Part shown: piece after piece, positions 8,228 to 17,950 of the stretch
Position numbering within the stretch: position 1 is the stretch's first letter
How the letters are laid out: each line of letters starts with the position of its first letter
DNA from: Cupriavidus yeoncheonensis
GTDB lineage: Bacteria > Pseudomonadota > Gammaproteobacteria > Burkholderiales > Burkholderiaceae
Direction of reading: 5' to 3'
DNA: 64,000 nt
Assembly: GCF_905397275.1 (NCBI RefSeq)
Contig: NZ_CAJPUY010000006.1
Location: forward strand, 124,001-188,000
Position numbers and translations under genes: made by a program
The notes under the pieces: generated by a model
The model's input: the letters and a program-made list of their open reading frames with translations, nothing else
The model's database searches: none
What the model was told of the DNA's origin: nothing

Positions 8228-8303
8228 AGCCGTGCGCGTGAGCGCCGGCACGCTTTCCCGAAACCGGAAATAATCGGGTCTTCCCAATCCGAGGAGTCCC
8301 GGT

Positions 8304-9284
8304 ATGCCGACCGCCCGCGTCATTCGCGTCCACGCATTTGGCCCACCCGAAGCGATGCAGCTCGATCGTGTCGAGCTGGCACCGCCCGCCGAAGGCGAGG
8401 TCCTGCTGCGCCAGACCGCGATGGGCTTCAATTTCATCGACATCTACCAGCGCCGTGGCACCTATCCGCTGCCGTCCGGCACCGGCCTTGGCCACGAAGC
8501 CGCCGGCGTGATCGAGGCGGTCGGTGCCGGTGTGAACGGCTTCGCGCCGGGCGACCGGGTGGCCTACATGAATGCGGGCCTTGGCGCTTATGCCGACTAC
8601 CGCAACGTGCCGGCCGCAAAGCTGGTGCGCGTGCCCGACAGCATCAGCGACGAGCAGGCTGCCGCTGTCATCTTCAAGGGCATGACCGCGCAATACCTGG
8701 TGCGCCATACCCATGCGGTGAAGCCGGGCGATACCGTGCTGGTGCATGCCGCCGCGGGCGGCGTTGGCCAGATCCTGTGCAGCTGGGCCAAGGCACTCGG
8801 CGCCTATGTGATCGGCACCGCGGGTTCGCCGGAGAAGTGTGAGCTGGCGCGCCGCATCGGCTGCGACGTGGCGATCGACTATCGCAACGGCGACTGGGTC
8901 AAGGCAGTGCGCGACGCCACCGGCGGACGCGGTGTGCGCGTGGTGTACGACGCCGTGGGCAAGGACACTTTCCTGGGCTCGCTCGACAGCGCGCAGCAAT
9001 TCGGCCTGGTCGTGCTGTATGGCGCGGCCTCCGGTCCGGCTCCGGCGATCGAGCCGGAGTTGCTGAACAAGAAGGGCTGCCTGTTCCTGACCCGTCCCTC
9101 GGTCTTTCCGCACAACGCCGACCCGGATACCTTCCGCGCCAACGCGAAAGACCTGTTCGATGCGGTGACCGCCGGCCATGTGAAGGTGGAGATCGGTGCG
9201 CGCTTCGCGCTCGCGGATGTCGCGCAGGCACACATCGCTGCGGAGGCGAGGGCGACGACAGGAGCGATTGTGTTGTTGCCCTGA
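8304..9284 (+). CDS. qor: NADPH:quinone oxidoreductase (zeta-crystallin-like)
   Basis: 326-residue medium-chain dehydrogenase/reductase of the QOR type, which reduces quinones by one electron using NADPH and lacks the catalytic zinc of alcohol dehydrogenases. The N-terminal GroES-like half has GFNFIDIYQRRGTYPLPSGT and GHEAAGVIEAVGAGV; the Rossmann half has the nucleotide-binding loop HAAAGGVGQILCSWAKALGA. The zinc-ligand cysteines are absent, as expected. GAGGAG upstream sets the start. It is convergent with dmeF, 19 bases apart, and appears to be a single-gene unit. Confidence 0.9.
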   Translation: MPTARVIRVHAFGPPEAMQLDRVELAPPAEGEVLLRQTAMGFNFIDIYQRRGTYPLPSGTGLGHEAAGVIEAVGAGVNGFAPGDRVAYMNAGLGAYADYRNVPAAKLVRVPDSISDEQAAAVIFKGMTAQYLVRHTHAVKPGDTVLVHAAAGGVGQILCSWAKALGAYVIGTAGSPEKCELARRIGCDVAIDYRNGDWVKAVRDATGGRGVRVVYDAVGKDTFLGSLDSAQQFGLVVLYGAASGPAPAIEPELLNKKGCLFLTRPSVFPHNADPDTFRANAKDLFDAVTAGHVKVEIGARFALADVAQAHIAAEARATTGAIVLLP

Positions 9285-9303
9285 ACGGGGCAGCAGGCAG
9301 GGA

Positions 9304-10350
9304 TCAGGCGCGCCGCGCGGCGGGCACGCCTTGATGGCCGGTTTCCGCATCGCGGCAGACACTGATCTCCACCGTCACATGCACGAGCTCTGCATGCACG
9401 GACAGCGCGTCGCGCACGCGCTGCGGTGTCAGCGTGGTGTCATGCGTGACCAGGCAGACGATGCAGGCGAACTGCTGCTTGCCGACGCGCCAGACATGGA
9501 GATCGGTCACGCGCGTGGCATCGCGGTCATCGTCGGCGTGCTCGAATTCGGCCAGTACCTCGCGCACTTCGTCGACCACCGGGTGGTCCATCTCCCGATC
9601 CAGCAGCACGGTGCTGCTCTGGCGCAGCAGCCCGAGTGCCCAGCGGCCAACCAGTACCGCGCCGACCAGGCCCATCACCGGATCCAGCCAGCTCCAGCCG
9701 AGCCACCAGCCGCCGGCCAGCGCGACAATAGCCAGCACCGACGTGGCGGCATCCGCCACCACATGCAGGTAGGCGGAGCGCAGGTTGATGTCATGATGGT
9801 GGCCATGACTGTGCGCGTGGGCATGACCGTCGTGGTGGCCATGGTGGTCAGAGTGGCCATGCTGATGCCCGTGCCCATGGTGGTCATGGTCGTGATGCGC
9901 GCCGCCGAGGATCAGCGCGCAACCCAGGTTCACCAGCAGCCCGAGCGCCGTAATGGCCATGGCTTCGCGATAGTGGATGGCCTGCGGGCTGAACAACCGG
10001 TCCACCGAGCCGATCGCCATCAGCGCAGCCACGCCCAGCAGGAACACGGCGCTGGCGAAGCCGGCGAGCACTTCGATCTTCCATGTACCGAAGGCAAAGC
10101 GCGCATCCGACGCATAGCGGCGCGCGGCCGCGTAGGCAAATGCCGTCATGCCGATCGCGAATGCGTGCGAACTCATATGCCAGCCATCGGCCAGCAATGC
10201 CATGGAGTTGAACCACCAGCCGGCGGCAATTTCCACGACCATGGTGACGGCCGTGATCAGCATCACCAGTCGGGTGCCGCGCTCCGCCGCATGGTTGCCG
10301 GTGTCGAATACGTGGCTATGGGTCCACGAGGAAAGATCTTCTGTATGCAT
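9304..10350 (-). CDS. dmeF: CDF-family cation efflux protein, DmeF-like
   Basis: 348-residue cation diffusion facilitator that exports divalent metals from the cytoplasm by proton antiport. It opens with SSWTHSHVF, a signature of the DmeF (Co/Ni) branch, has six predicted membrane helices with the metal site in ALLADGWHMSSH (helix 2) and DAATSVLA (helix 5), and a very histidine-rich loop (about 35 residues, mostly His/Gly/Asp) between helices 4 and 5. The cytoplasmic C-terminal domain includes VTDLHVWRVGKQQ. The ATG at 10350 is preferred over upstream codons because the family starts just before the THSHVF motif. No DmeR-type repressor gene is adjacent. Confidence 0.88.
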   Translation of the reverse strand: MHTEDLSSWTHSHVFDTGNHAAERGTRLVMLITAVTMVVEIAAGWWFNSMALLADGWHMSSHAFAIGMTAFAYAAARRYASDARFAFGTWKIEVLAGFASAVFLLGVAALMAIGSVDRLFSPQAIHYREAMAITALGLLVNLGCALILGGAHHDHDHHGHGHQHGHSDHHGHHDGHAHAHSHGHHHDINLRSAYLHVVADAATSVLAIVALAGGWWLGWSWLDPVMGLVGAVLVGRWALGLLRQSSTVLLDREMDHPVVDEVREVLAEFEHADDDRDATRVTDLHVWRVGKQQFACIVCLVTHDTTLTPQRVRDALSVHAELVHVTVEISVCRDAETGHQGVPAARRA

Positions 10351-10565
10351 GGTGCTTGAAAGCTGTCGGGCAAGGCAGGAAGCGTGAGGGAAAGGGTAGC
10401 AGACTGCGGAGCCCGGACAGCGGCTCGCCGCGGCAGCCGGGTCTGCGCCAATCGGAGGCCCCATGCTTCATGTGATGCTTTCGTTTTCATACATACATTC
10501 ACGAATGCATGTATAATTCCGAGAAATATTCACATTCCCGCCCCACTTTTGTTGTCGATTTCGAT

Positions 10566-10655
10566 ATGAGCTACCGTTTCATCGCTACCTGCATGGCGGT
10601 CTGGATCGGATTCTGCGCCACTGCCGGCTGGGTGGTCGAGCGCCTCTGGAGCTGA
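10566..10655 (+). CDS. Possible 29-residue membrane miniprotein
   Basis: An ATG-initiated frame of 29 codons that would give a single hydrophobic helix with aromatic residues (MSYRFIATCMAVWIGFCATA, then GWVVERLWS). A TATAAT at 10512-10517 lies 49 bases before it, next to an imperfect dyad ATACATTC-AC-GAATGCAT (10493-10510). There is no clear ribosome binding site. It fits between dmeF and the MocR gene but could easily be chance; reported because small membrane proteins look like this. Confidence 0.25.
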   Translation: MSYRFIATCMAVWIGFCATAGWVVERLWS

Positions 10656-10674
10656 TCCCCGCCAGCGCGCCGGT

Positions 10675-12123
10675 TCAGGCGGCGCGCACTGCGCGTTGCC
10701 GTCCGGCAAGATTGTCAAAGAATTCCCACAACTGCGGCGCGTCGCCGGTCGCCACATTGAAGCGGATCCACGGCGAATCCGTTTCCTCCGGCTCGAAATA
10801 GGATCCCGGCGCCAGCCAGATGCCATGTTCGAGCGCCAGCGTGGCGAGCCGGTTGCCGGTCATCGGCAACCCATCGGGCAGCGCGTCGCGCACACGGGCC
10901 CACGCGAACATCCCGCCTTCCGGGCGCAGCAGCACTTCCAGGCCATGCGCTTCCATCTTTTCCGTCACGCGGTCCTGCTGGGCGCGCAGCCGTTCGGCCA
11001 GCGCCGCCACGTGGCGGCCATAGTGGCCGCTGGTGAGCACCGAGTACACCAGCCGCTCCGTCACTTCCGAAGACGTCAGCCCGACCGCCATCTTGGTCCG
11101 CGTGAAGGCCTTGGCCAGGTCCGCACTGGCGGCGAGATAGCCGACACGCAGTGACGGCGTGATGGTCTTGGAAAAGCCGTTGACGTAGACCACCTGCGAC
11201 AGCCCGTCCATCGCTGCCAGCATGGGCGAACCAGCCGGCGCGAGTTCGCGGTAGATGTCGTCTTCCACCACCAGCAGCCGGTGCTGCTCGGCGAGCTGCA
11301 GCACGCGGAACGCGTTCATGCTGGTGAGGCTGGCGCCGGTCGGGTTCTGCAGCACGGTGTTGACGAACAGCGCACGCGGCGCGTGGGTGCGGATGGCATC
11401 TTCCAGCGCATCGGTATCGAGCCCGGCCGCGGTGCGCGGCACGCCCACCACGCGCAGCCCGGCGATGCGCAGGATCTGCAGCAGGTTGCAGTAGCAGGGC
11501 GCTTCGACCAGCACGGTGTCCCCGGTGCGCAGCAGCGTGCGCACCACGAGGTCCAGCGCCTGCGTGGCGCCCTGGGTCAGCACCACCTGCTGCGCCTGCA
11601 TCGGAATCCCGTACTGGCCAAGCCCGGCGGCAATATGCTCGCGCAGCGGCGCATAGCCATAAGGCTGGCCGTAGCCCGAGACCTGCGCGGCCGGCACGCG
11701 CGCAGCGGCGCGCATGGCCTGGTGCAGGCCTTCCTCGTTGAGCCAGTCGCCCGGCAGCCAGCCGGCGCCGGCCTTGATCGGCACCGAATGGTCGGCGAAC
11801 ACATCCGACAGCAGCCACGCCGCGTTGAGCCCGGGCGCTTCCCACTGGGGCGCGCGCATGCCGCCTGCCGGCGCATGGCGGTGGGCCACGGTGTAGCCGG
11901 AACCGGCGCGCGCGGCCAGGTAGCCCAGCGCGGTGAGCCGGCCGTAGGCCTCGGCCACGGTGAAGGTGCTGATGCCGTGCTGTTGCGCAAAGCGGCGTAC
12001 CGACGGCAGCGCGGAGCCGGCGCGCAGCGCGCGGCGGTCCACCAGCGCGGCGATGCCGGCCACGATCTGTTCGGTCAGGGTTTCGCCGCCGCGGCGGCTG
12101 CGGGTGAGGTCAAGGGTCAGCAT
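10675..12123 (-). CDS. MocR-family regulator (GntR helix-turn-helix fused to aminotransferase fold)
   Basis: 482 residues. The first 75 form a GntR winged helix (TLTEQIVAGIAALVDRRALR, SVRRFAQQHGISTFTVAEAY), then a fold-type I aminotransferase-like domain of about 360 residues with the PLP lysine in VNGFSKTITPSLRVGYL. MocR proteins sense an amino compound through PLP and usually activate a divergent catabolic operon. Here the divergent genes encode an omega-amino acid:pyruvate transaminase and a semialdehyde dehydrogenase, so beta-alanine or a related amine is the probable signal. The start at 12123 is chosen because the domain begins there and family members start at this point. Several CTGTA boxes lie between the divergent genes. 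Confidence 0.88.
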   Translation of the reverse strand: MLTLDLTRSRRGGETLTEQIVAGIAALVDRRALRAGSALPSVRRFAQQHGISTFTVAEAYGRLTALGYLAARAGSGYTVAHRHAPAGGMRAPQWEAPGLNAAWLLSDVFADHSVPIKAGAGWLPGDWLNEEGLHQAMRAAARVPAAQVSGYGQPYGYAPLREHIAAGLGQYGIPMQAQQVVLTQGATQALDLVVRTLLRTGDTVLVEAPCYCNLLQILRIAGLRVVGVPRTAAGLDTDALEDAIRTHAPRALFVNTVLQNPTGASLTSMNAFRVLQLAEQHRLLVVEDDIYRELAPAGSPMLAAMDGLSQVVYVNGFSKTITPSLRVGYLAASADLAKAFTRTKMAVGLTSSEVTERLVYSVLTSGHYGRHVAALAERLRAQQDRVTEKMEAHGLEVLLRPEGGMFAWARVRDALPDGLPMTGNRLATLALEHGIWLAPGSYFEPEETDSPWIRFNVATGDAPQLWEFFDNLAGRQRAVRAA

Positions 12124-12146
12124 GCGGCACTTCGGAAGGAAGCAAC

Positions 12147-12350
12147 CTGTACAGTTTAACGGCTGCGCGCATGCACCAGGCCGCGGTGCTGGCGCCCCGG
12201 CCCGGAAATGACGCAATGCAATGTGGGGCGCCGCACGGCACCAGATGGCAAGACCGGTCAGCCTGTCCTGGTGGGGCTGCTGCACAGGCACAATCCTGTA
12301 CGGTTTGGCTTGCCTAAACTGTACGGTAAGGCGACGTTGTCCGGACTGTA
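12147..12350. promoter_or_regulatory. Repeated CTGTA boxes in the MocR/transaminase intergenic region
   Basis: Four same-orientation copies of a CTGTA core occur: CTGTACAGTTTA (12147), CTGTACGGTTTG (12296), CTGTACGGTAAG (12319) and CTGTATATTTTG (12346). Spacings among the last three are 23 and 27 bases, about two helical turns and a little more. MocR regulators are known to bind direct repeats spaced in this way, so these are candidate activation sites for the transaminase promoter, with the first near the regulator's own start. Otherwise the 331-base intergenic region holds no gene. Confidence 0.55.
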
Positions 12351-12454
12351 TATTTTGTCGCCCTTGCGCCGCCGGTAGAGTGGCCGACATCCCTGCCGCT
12401 GCACGCAATCCGCCGTGTCAGCGCGCGCCAACCCGATTGCCCAGAGGAGGACGT

Positions 12455-13786
12455 ATGGACGCCGCCAAGACCGTGATTCCCGATCTCGATGCCCTGTGGA
12501 TGCCCTTTACCGCGAACCGCCAGTACAAGGCGGCGCCGCGCCTGCTGGCCTCCGCCAGCGGGATGTACTACACCACCCACGACGGACGCCAGATCCTGGA
12601 CGGTTGCGCGGGCCTCTGGTGCGTGGCCGCCGGCCACTGCCGCAAGGAAATTGCCGAGGCCGTGGCGCGCCAGGCCGCTACGCTGGACTACGCGCCGCCG
12701 TTCCAGATGGGTCATCCGTTGTCGTTTGAAGCCGCCACCAAAGTGGCTGCCATCATGCCGCAGGGGCTGGACCGCATTTTCTTCACGAACTCCGGCTCGG
12801 AGTCGGTCGACACCGCGCTCAAGATTGCACTGGCCTACCACCGCGCGCGTGGCGAGGGCCAGCGCACCCGCTTCATCGGGCGTGAGCGCGGGTACCACGG
12901 CGTGGGCTTCGGCGGCATGGCGGTGGGCGGCATCGGGCCGAACCGCAAGGCCTTCTCGGCCAACCTGATGCCCGGCACCGACCACCTGCCGGCCACGCTG
13001 AACATCGCCGAAGCAGCGTTTTCCAAGGGCCAGCCGCAATGGGGCGCGCACCTGGCCGACGAACTGGAGCGCATCGTCGCGCTGCACGACCCGTCGACCA
13101 TCGCCGCGGTCATCGTCGAGCCGCTGGCCGGCTCGGCCGGCGTGCTGGTGCCGCCGGTCGGCTACCTGGACAAGCTGCGCGCGATCACCAGCAAGCACGG
13201 CATCCTGCTGATCTTCGACGAGGTGATCACCGCGTTCGGCCGCCTGGGCACCGCTACCGCGGCGGAGCGCTTCAAGGTCACGCCGGACCTGATCACCATG
13301 GCCAAGGCCATCAACAATGCCGCCGTGCCGATGGGCGCAGTGGCCGTGCGCCGCGAAGTGCACGACACGGTGGTCAACTCGGCCGCGCCGGGCGCGATCG
13401 AGCTTGCGCATGGCTACACCTATTCGGGCCACCCGCTGGCCGCCGCCGCCACGATCGCCACGCTGGACCTGTACCAGCGCGAGAATCTGTTCGGCCGCGC
13501 CGCAGAGCTGTCGCCGGTGTTCGAAGCCGCGGTCCACAGCGTACGCGAAGCGCCGCACGTGAAGGACATCCGCAATCTCGGCATGGTGGCCGGCATCGAA
13601 CTGGAGCCGCGCCCGGGCCAGCCCGGCGCGCGCGCGTACGAGGTCTTCCTCAAGTGCCTGGAGCGTGGCGTGCTGGTGCGCTACACCGGCGACATCCTGG
13701 CGTTCTCGCCGCCGCTGATCATCAGCGAGGCGCAGATCGCCGAGCTGTTCGATACCGTCAAGCAGGCCCTGCGGGAAGTGCAGTAA
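12455..13786 (+). CDS. Omega-amino acid (beta-alanine):pyruvate aminotransferase
   Basis: 443-residue class III PLP aminotransferase. Marks of the omega-amino acid:pyruvate subfamily are the opening [56 protein letters not shown], the PLP-phosphate and ring contacts in [16 protein letters not shown], and the Schiff-base lysine in [19 protein letters not shown]. It would convert beta-alanine plus pyruvate to malonate semialdehyde plus alanine. GAGGAGG upstream fixes the ATG. It precedes the semialdehyde dehydrogenase by 14 bases, so the two form an operon, presumably under the divergent MocR regulator. Other omega-amines are possible substrates. Confidence 0.92.
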   Translation: MDAAKTVIPDLDALWMPFTANRQYKAAPRLLASASGMYYTTHDGRQILDGCAGLWCVAAGHCRKEIAEAVARQAATLDYAPPFQMGHPLSFEAATKVAAIMPQGLDRIFFTNSGSESVDTALKIALAYHRARGEGQRTRFIGRERGYHGVGFGGMAVGGIGPNRKAFSANLMPGTDHLPATLNIAEAAFSKGQPQWGAHLADELERIVALHDPSTIAAVIVEPLAGSAGVLVPPVGYLDKLRAITSKHGILLIFDEVITAFGRLGTATAAERFKVTPDLITMAKAINNAAVPMGAVAVRREVHDTVVNSAAPGAIELAHGYTYSGHPLAAAATIATLDLYQRENLFGRAAELSPVFEAAVHSVREAPHVKDIRNLGMVAGIELEPRPGQPGARAYEVFLKCLERGVLVRYTGDILAFSPPLIISEAQIAELFDTVKQALREVQ

Positions 13787-13800
13787 CGAGGGACATCGAA

Positions 13801-15318
13801 GTGAACATCGCAGAGAACCGGCAGATTGCCGAAATCCACCATTACATCGGTGGCACGGTCCGGCAAGGCGCGTCCGCGCGCTTTGCCGACGTCTTCAACC
13901 CGGCCACCGGTGACGTGGCCGCACGCGTGGCGCTTGGCACGGCGCAGGACGTGTCCGATGCCGTCGCGGCTGCCAAGGCCGCGTTCCCGGCCTGGGCCGA
14001 CACGCCGCCGCTGCGCCGCGCGCGCATCCTGTTCAAGTTCAAGGAGCTGCTCGACAAGCACCACGACGACCTGGCCGCGCTGATTACGCGCGAGCACGGC
14101 AAGGTGTTCAGCGACGCCAAGGGCGAAGTCACGCGCGGCATCGAGGTGGTGGAGTTCGCGTGCGGCATTCCAAACCTGCTCAAGACCGATTTCACCGACA
14201 ACGTCGGCGGTGGCATCGACAACTGGAACCTGCGCCAGCCGCTGGGCGTGGTGGCCGGCATCACGCCGTTCAATTTCCCGGTGATGGTGCCGATGTGGAT
14301 GTTCCCGGTGGCGCTCGCGTGCGGCAATACCTTCGTGCTCAAGCCGTCCGAGCGCGATCCGTCGCCGAGCCTGCTGATTGCCGACCTGCTCAAGCAGGCC
14401 GGCTTGCCTGACGGCGTGTTCAACGTCGTGCAGGGCGACAAGGCGGCGGTCGATGCGCTGCTCGCGCACCCGGACGTGCAGGCGTTGTCGTTCGTCGGTT
14501 CGACCCCGATCGCCGAATACATCTACACGGAAGGAACGAAGCACGGCAAGCGCGTGCAGGCGCTGGGCGGCGCGAAGAACCACCTGGTGGTGATGCCCGA
14601 TGCGGACCTCGACCAGGCCGTGGATGCACTGGTAGGCGCGGCCTACGGATCGGCCGGCGAGCGCTGCATGGCGATCTCGGTCGCGGTGGCCGTGGGCGAC
14701 GTGGCCGACAAGCTCGTGCCCCGGCTGGCCGATCGCGCCGCCACGCTGAAGATCCGCAACGGCATGGAGGCCGACGCCGAGATGGGGCCGCTGGTGACCG
14801 GTGCGCACAAGGCGAAGGTCGAAGGCTATATTGAGAAGGGCGTGCAGGAAGGCGCAACGCTCGTGACCGATGGCCGCGGCCACAAGGTCGACGGCCATGA
14901 GAAAGGCTTCTACGTAGGCGGCACGCTGTTCGATCACGTCACGCCGGACATGACGATCTACAAGGAGGAGATCTTCGGCCCGGTGCTGTCGGTGGTGCGC
15001 GTGCATGACTTTGCCGAAGCGGTGGCGCTGATCAACGCGCACGAGTATGGCAACGGGGTGTCCTGCTACACCAGCGACGGCGGCATTGCGCGCGCGTTCG
15101 CGCGCCAGATCCAGGTGGGCATGGTGGGCATCAACGTGCCGATCCCGGTGCCGATGGCGTGGCATTCGTTCGGCGGCTGGAAGCGCTCGCTGTTCGGGGA
15201 CCACCATGCCTACGGCGAAGAGGGCGTGCGCTTCTACACGCGCTACAAGAGCGTGATGCAGCGCTGGCCGGATTCGATCGCCAAGGGCGCTGAGTTCACG
15301 ATGCCGGTGGCGAAGTAA
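13801..15318 (+). CDS. mmsA: CoA-acylating (methyl)malonate-semialdehyde dehydrogenase
   Basis: 505-residue aldehyde dehydrogenase superfamily member of the methylmalonate-semialdehyde dehydrogenase clade. Visible are the NAD-binding segment [30 protein letters not shown], and the catalytic cysteine in [15 protein letters not shown], where the RCMA context marks the CoA-acylating type. It oxidises malonate or methylmalonate semialdehyde to acetyl-CoA or propionyl-CoA with CO2 release. The GTG start at 13801 lies ten bases after GAGGGA. Being 14 bases behind the transaminase, it completes the beta-alanine route (a BauA/BauC-like pair). Confidence 0.93.
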   Translation: MNIAENRQIAEIHHYIGGTVRQGASARFADVFNPATGDVAARVALGTAQDVSDAVAAAKAAFPAWADTPPLRRARILFKFKELLDKHHDDLAALITREHGKVFSDAKGEVTRGIEVVEFACGIPNLLKTDFTDNVGGGIDNWNLRQPLGVVAGITPFNFPVMVPMWMFPVALACGNTFVLKPSERDPSPSLLIADLLKQAGLPDGVFNVVQGDKAAVDALLAHPDVQALSFVGSTPIAEYIYTEGTKHGKRVQALGGAKNHLVVMPDADLDQAVDALVGAAYGSAGERCMAISVAVAVGDVADKLVPRLADRAATLKIRNGMEADAEMGPLVTGAHKAKVEGYIEKGVQEGATLVTDGRGHKVDGHEKGFYVGGTLFDHVTPDMTIYKEEIFGPVLSVVRVHDFAEAVALINAHEYGNGVSCYTSDGGIARAFARQIQVGMVGINVPIPVPMAWHSFGGWKRSLFGDHHAYGEEGVRFYTRYKSVMQRWPDSIAKGAEFTMPVAK

Positions 15319-15360
15319 ACTGCCGGACAGGCACGAAAAGCCAGGCACAGCCACGCAGCG

Positions 15361-15390
15361 CAGCCAACGCCAGCCAACGCCAGCCAACGC
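15361..15390 (+). repeat. Three tandem copies of a 10-base unit
   Basis: CAGCCAACGC is repeated exactly three times (15361, 15371, 15381) and then decays into CAACCAAGCC. The last copy forms part of the left arm of the large inverted repeat at 15384-15454. The copies could expand or contract by slippage. This is too short and too regular to be a CRISPR remnant. Confidence 0.9.
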
Positions 15391-15454
15391 CAACCAAGCC
15401 GCCATTTTTGATGACAGTTTTGTCATCGAACTGGCGGCTTTTCGTTGGCGTTGG
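15384..15454. terminator. 71-base composite inverted repeat, probable bidirectional terminator
   Basis: Three nested stems share one centre: an outer CCAACGCCAAC against GTTGGCGTTGG, a middle AGCCGCCA against TGGCGGCT, and an inner TGATGACA against TGTCATCG with a four-base loop. The middle arm is followed by TTTT (15439-15442) on the plus strand. It lies 65 bases after mmsA, so termination of the catabolic operon is the likely role, but the structure is far longer than a normal terminator. Confidence 0.6.
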
Positions 15455-15515
15455 ACTCCTAGACTGCCTTTCACGGCGGGACTATCCCTCGCCGGGAAAC
15501 TGTCAGGAGAACACC

Positions 15516-15734
15516 ATGAAGCATGCGCATCGGTTCATCGCAGCCACCGTGCTGGCGACAGCGCTGGGTTCGGCCGCACAACTGGCGTCGGCGGTCGCCG
15601 ATCCTTCTGCAACCGCCTATGACGCGGGCAATGCCGACCAGGTCCACCGCCAGCGTGATCCGTTCACCGACGGCGCCAACAACGGTGCACGCGATCCCTA
15701 CCTGGACGGCGCGCATCTGCCATCGAAAGCCTGA
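15516..15734 (+). CDS. Small exported protein of unknown function
   Basis: 72 residues with a good signal peptide (MKHAHRFIAATVLATALGSA, cleavage near LASAVA) and a mature peptide of only about 46 residues, rich in Asp, Asn and Gly (DQVHRQRDPFTDGANNGARD). CAGGAGAAC precedes the ATG. The RDPFTDG and RDPYLDG stretches form two related copies within the mature part. Related short periplasmic proteins of unknown role are common in Burkholderiaceae. It is convergent with the sensor kinase gene, so it is unlikely to be part of that operon. Confidence 0.7.
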   Translation: MKHAHRFIAATVLATALGSAAQLASAVADPSATAYDAGNADQVHRQRDPFTDGANNGARDPYLDGAHLPSKA

Positions 15735-15743
15735 TGTAGTGTT

Positions 15744-17147
15744 TCACCGAGACGCCGGGCGTGCCGGGAAGACCAGCCGGAAGCTGGTCTTCCCGCCCGG
15801 GGTCGATTCGGCCTCGACGCTTCCGCGATGAAGGTCCATGATGGTCTTCACGATGGCCAGCCCGATGCCGGAAGATTCCCCCGAGTTGGCCCGTGCGGGA
15901 TCACCGCGAAAGAAGCGGTCAAACAGCCTGGGCAGGTCCTCGGCGGCTATCCCTGGTCCGGGATTGCTGACTTCGATGCGGGCCTCGCCATCCAGTTCGC
16001 GTCCCGACAGCCGGATCTGCGCACCGGGCGGGGAATAACGCACCGCGTTCGCGATCAGGTTGCCCATCGCTCGCCGCAGCAGGATGGCATCCGCTTTCAC
16101 CTTGCCGCTTGCGTCGACGCGGATGGTGATCTGGCGCGCGTCTGCCAGCAACTCGAAGTAATCCGCCTGGCGCGCCAGTTCCTCGGCCAAATCCAGTTCC
16201 GCGTAGTTCAGCCCGACACGCGCGTTGTCGGCGCGCGCCAGGAACAGCATGTTCTCGATCATGCGCGCCAGGCGCTCGTACTCCTCCACGTTCGAGGCCA
16301 GCAGCGCCTGGTATTCCTCCACTGAGCGCTCGCTGGACAGCGCCACCTGCGTTTGCCCCAGCAGGTTGCCGATCGGCGTGCGGAAGTCATGCGCCAGGTC
16401 GGCGGAGAACTGCGACAGGCGCTCGTAGCGCTCGCGCAGCCGGTCGACCATCTGCTGCAGCGCCTGCGCCAGTTCTTTCAGTTCCGCCGGCAGCGCCGAC
16501 GGATCGATGGGCAGCGGCTCGCGGGAGAAGGTGACCTTCTTGGTGCTGGCCGCGATGCGCCTGAGGGGCGCCATGCCGGCATGCAATGCCACGAATCCGA
16601 GCACCCCCGCGCCGACTGCGCCAAGGAAAACGGCAAAGAAGATTTTCCATCGGTAGGCGCGCAGCAGCGCCACGCGCGAAGCCCCGACCTGGAACAGCTC
16701 CACCTTCACTTGCGCGGGGCCGTGCTCCAGGCGTGCCAGCATCGATACGCCCCGAACCTTCGTGCCGTCCCGGGTGTGCCAGGTGCGGATGGCGTCGGCG
16801 CCAACCGCGTCATCCGCGGCCACTACCCTGCCCTGAGGCATCGGCATGGCCGTGGCGCCCGCCGACAGCAGCAGCGTGCCGTCGGGGTCCATTACCCGGA
16901 TGCCGAACTCTTCGTTGCCCGACACCACGCGGGCCATTTCCCGCCAGCGTTCCGGCGCGCTGGAGTCGTCGTCTGCCAGCTCGGTGCGGGCGCGCACGGC
17001 CTTGTGCAGGATCTCGGCGTCATCGCGATCGGTGATCTGCATGGCCAGCGCGCTGTAGAGATACAGCCCCACGCCCGCGAACGCGCAGCCCGCGATCAGC
17101 GCGAAGGCCAGCGCAAGGCGCGTGGTCAGCGAGCGTGCGGGATTCAC
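15744..17147 (-). CDS. Two-component sensor histidine kinase
   Basis: 467-residue membrane sensor kinase. A first membrane helix ([20 protein letters not shown]), a periplasmic domain of about 120 residues, a second helix near 170-190, a HAMP region, and a HisKA domain with the phosphoacceptor in [16 protein letters not shown] (His about 253), then an HATPase domain with [12 protein letters not shown] and [14 protein letters not shown]. It resembles the heavy-metal sensor (CusS-like) class, although the usual DLAHELRTP reads DFRTP. The GTG start overlaps the regulator's stop as GTGA, so the two are co-translated. The probable target is the divergent RND pump; the signal could be a metal or an organic toxicant. 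Confidence 0.9.
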   Translation of the reverse strand: MNPARSLTTRLALAFALIAGCAFAGVGLYLYSALAMQITDRDDAEILHKAVRARTELADDDSSAPERWREMARVVSGNEEFGIRVMDPDGTLLLSAGATAMPMPQGRVVAADDAVGADAIRTWHTRDGTKVRGVSMLARLEHGPAQVKVELFQVGASRVALLRAYRWKIFFAVFLGAVGAGVLGFVALHAGMAPLRRIAASTKKVTFSREPLPIDPSALPAELKELAQALQQMVDRLRERYERLSQFSADLAHDFRTPIGNLLGQTQVALSSERSVEEYQALLASNVEEYERLARMIENMLFLARADNARVGLNYAELDLAEELARQADYFELLADARQITIRVDASGKVKADAILLRRAMGNLIANAVRYSPPGAQIRLSGRELDGEARIEVSNPGPGIAAEDLPRLFDRFFRGDPARANSGESSGIGLAIVKTIMDLHRGSVEAESTPGGKTSFRLVFPARPASR

Positions 17148-17818
17148 GGCCGCCGGATCTCGAGCACGTAGCCGATGCCGCGCACGCTGTGGATCAGCTT
17201 CGGTGCGAAGTGATCGTCCATCTTGGCGCGCAGGCGGCGGATCGCCACGTCGACCACGTTGGTATCGCTGTCGAAGTTCATGTCCCACACATGGGAGGCG
17301 ATCTGTGTGCGGCTGAGCACCTCGCCGTTGCGCCGCGCCAGGAAATGCAGCAGTGCGAACTCGCGCGGGGTGAGGTCGATGCGCTGGCCCGCGCGCGCGA
17401 CGCGGTGGCGGATCAGGTCGATCTCCAGGTCGCCGATCTCGATGCGCTCGGCCTCGCGCACGGGTCCGCGCCGCAGCAGCGTGCGCACCCGGGCCAGCAG
17501 CTCGACGAAGGCAAAGGGCTTGGCAAGGTAGTCATCGCCACCCAGTTCCAGGCCGCGTACGCGGTCTTCCACTTCGTCCCTGGCGGTCAGGAACAGCACC
17601 GGCGTGTCCTTGTGCTCGCGCAGTTGCCTGAGCACCTGCCAGCCGTCCATGCCGGGCAGCATGACGTCGAGAATGATCAGGTTGTACTCGTGCTCGATCG
17701 CCTGATGCAGGCCATCGGCGCCCGTCACGGCGAGGTCGACGACAAAGGATGACTCGCTCAGCCCTTTGCGCAGGTATTCGCCCGTCTTGGGCTCGTCTTC
17801 CACCACCAGGATTTTCAT
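17144..17818 (-). CDS. Two-component response regulator, OmpR/PhoB family
   Basis: 224-residue response regulator: a receiver domain with acidic pocket VVEDEP, phosphoacceptor Asp51 in [15 protein letters not shown] and the conserved lysine in [15 protein letters not shown], then a winged-helix DNA-binding domain ([44 protein letters not shown]). The ATG at 17818 is chosen because the receiver begins immediately. It is translated ahead of the kinase and divergently from the RND permease gene, the standard layout for CusR-like regulators that switch on an efflux system. Confidence 0.92.
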   Translation of the reverse strand: MKILVVEDEPKTGEYLRKGLSESSFVVDLAVTGADGLHQAIEHEYNLIILDVMLPGMDGWQVLRQLREHKDTPVLFLTARDEVEDRVRGLELGGDDYLAKPFAFVELLARVRTLLRRGPVREAERIEIGDLEIDLIRHRVARAGQRIDLTPREFALLHFLARRNGEVLSRTQIASHVWDMNFDSDTNVVDVAIRRLRAKMDDHFAPKLIHSVRGIGYVLEIRRP

Positions 17819-17927
17819 GGTCGTTCCACCCCGGGCGCATTTGCCCGCCTTCGCCTGCTCTCGCTCGCTTTCGCCCAATTTCGCAACTTGCCACCCGATG
17901 ATAGCGGCGGCGTTGTGCGCCATGGAT

Positions 17928-17950
17928 GACAAGACCGTAATGGTTCTGTC
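17928..17950. promoter_or_regulatory. Candidate response-regulator box between the two-component genes and the RND operon
   Basis: GACAAGACC-GTAAT-GGTTCTGTC is an imperfect inverted repeat (seven of nine positions match) in the 224-base divergent region, 93 bases before the permease start. Cus-type regulators bind ATGACAA-like dyads, and ATGACAA is present in the left arm. The remaining intergenic sequence contains no gene. Confidence 0.4.

Noticed and set aside
15361-15390. Short tandem repeats as a possible CRISPR remnant
   Set aside because: The units are 10 bases with no spacers, and no cas genes are present.
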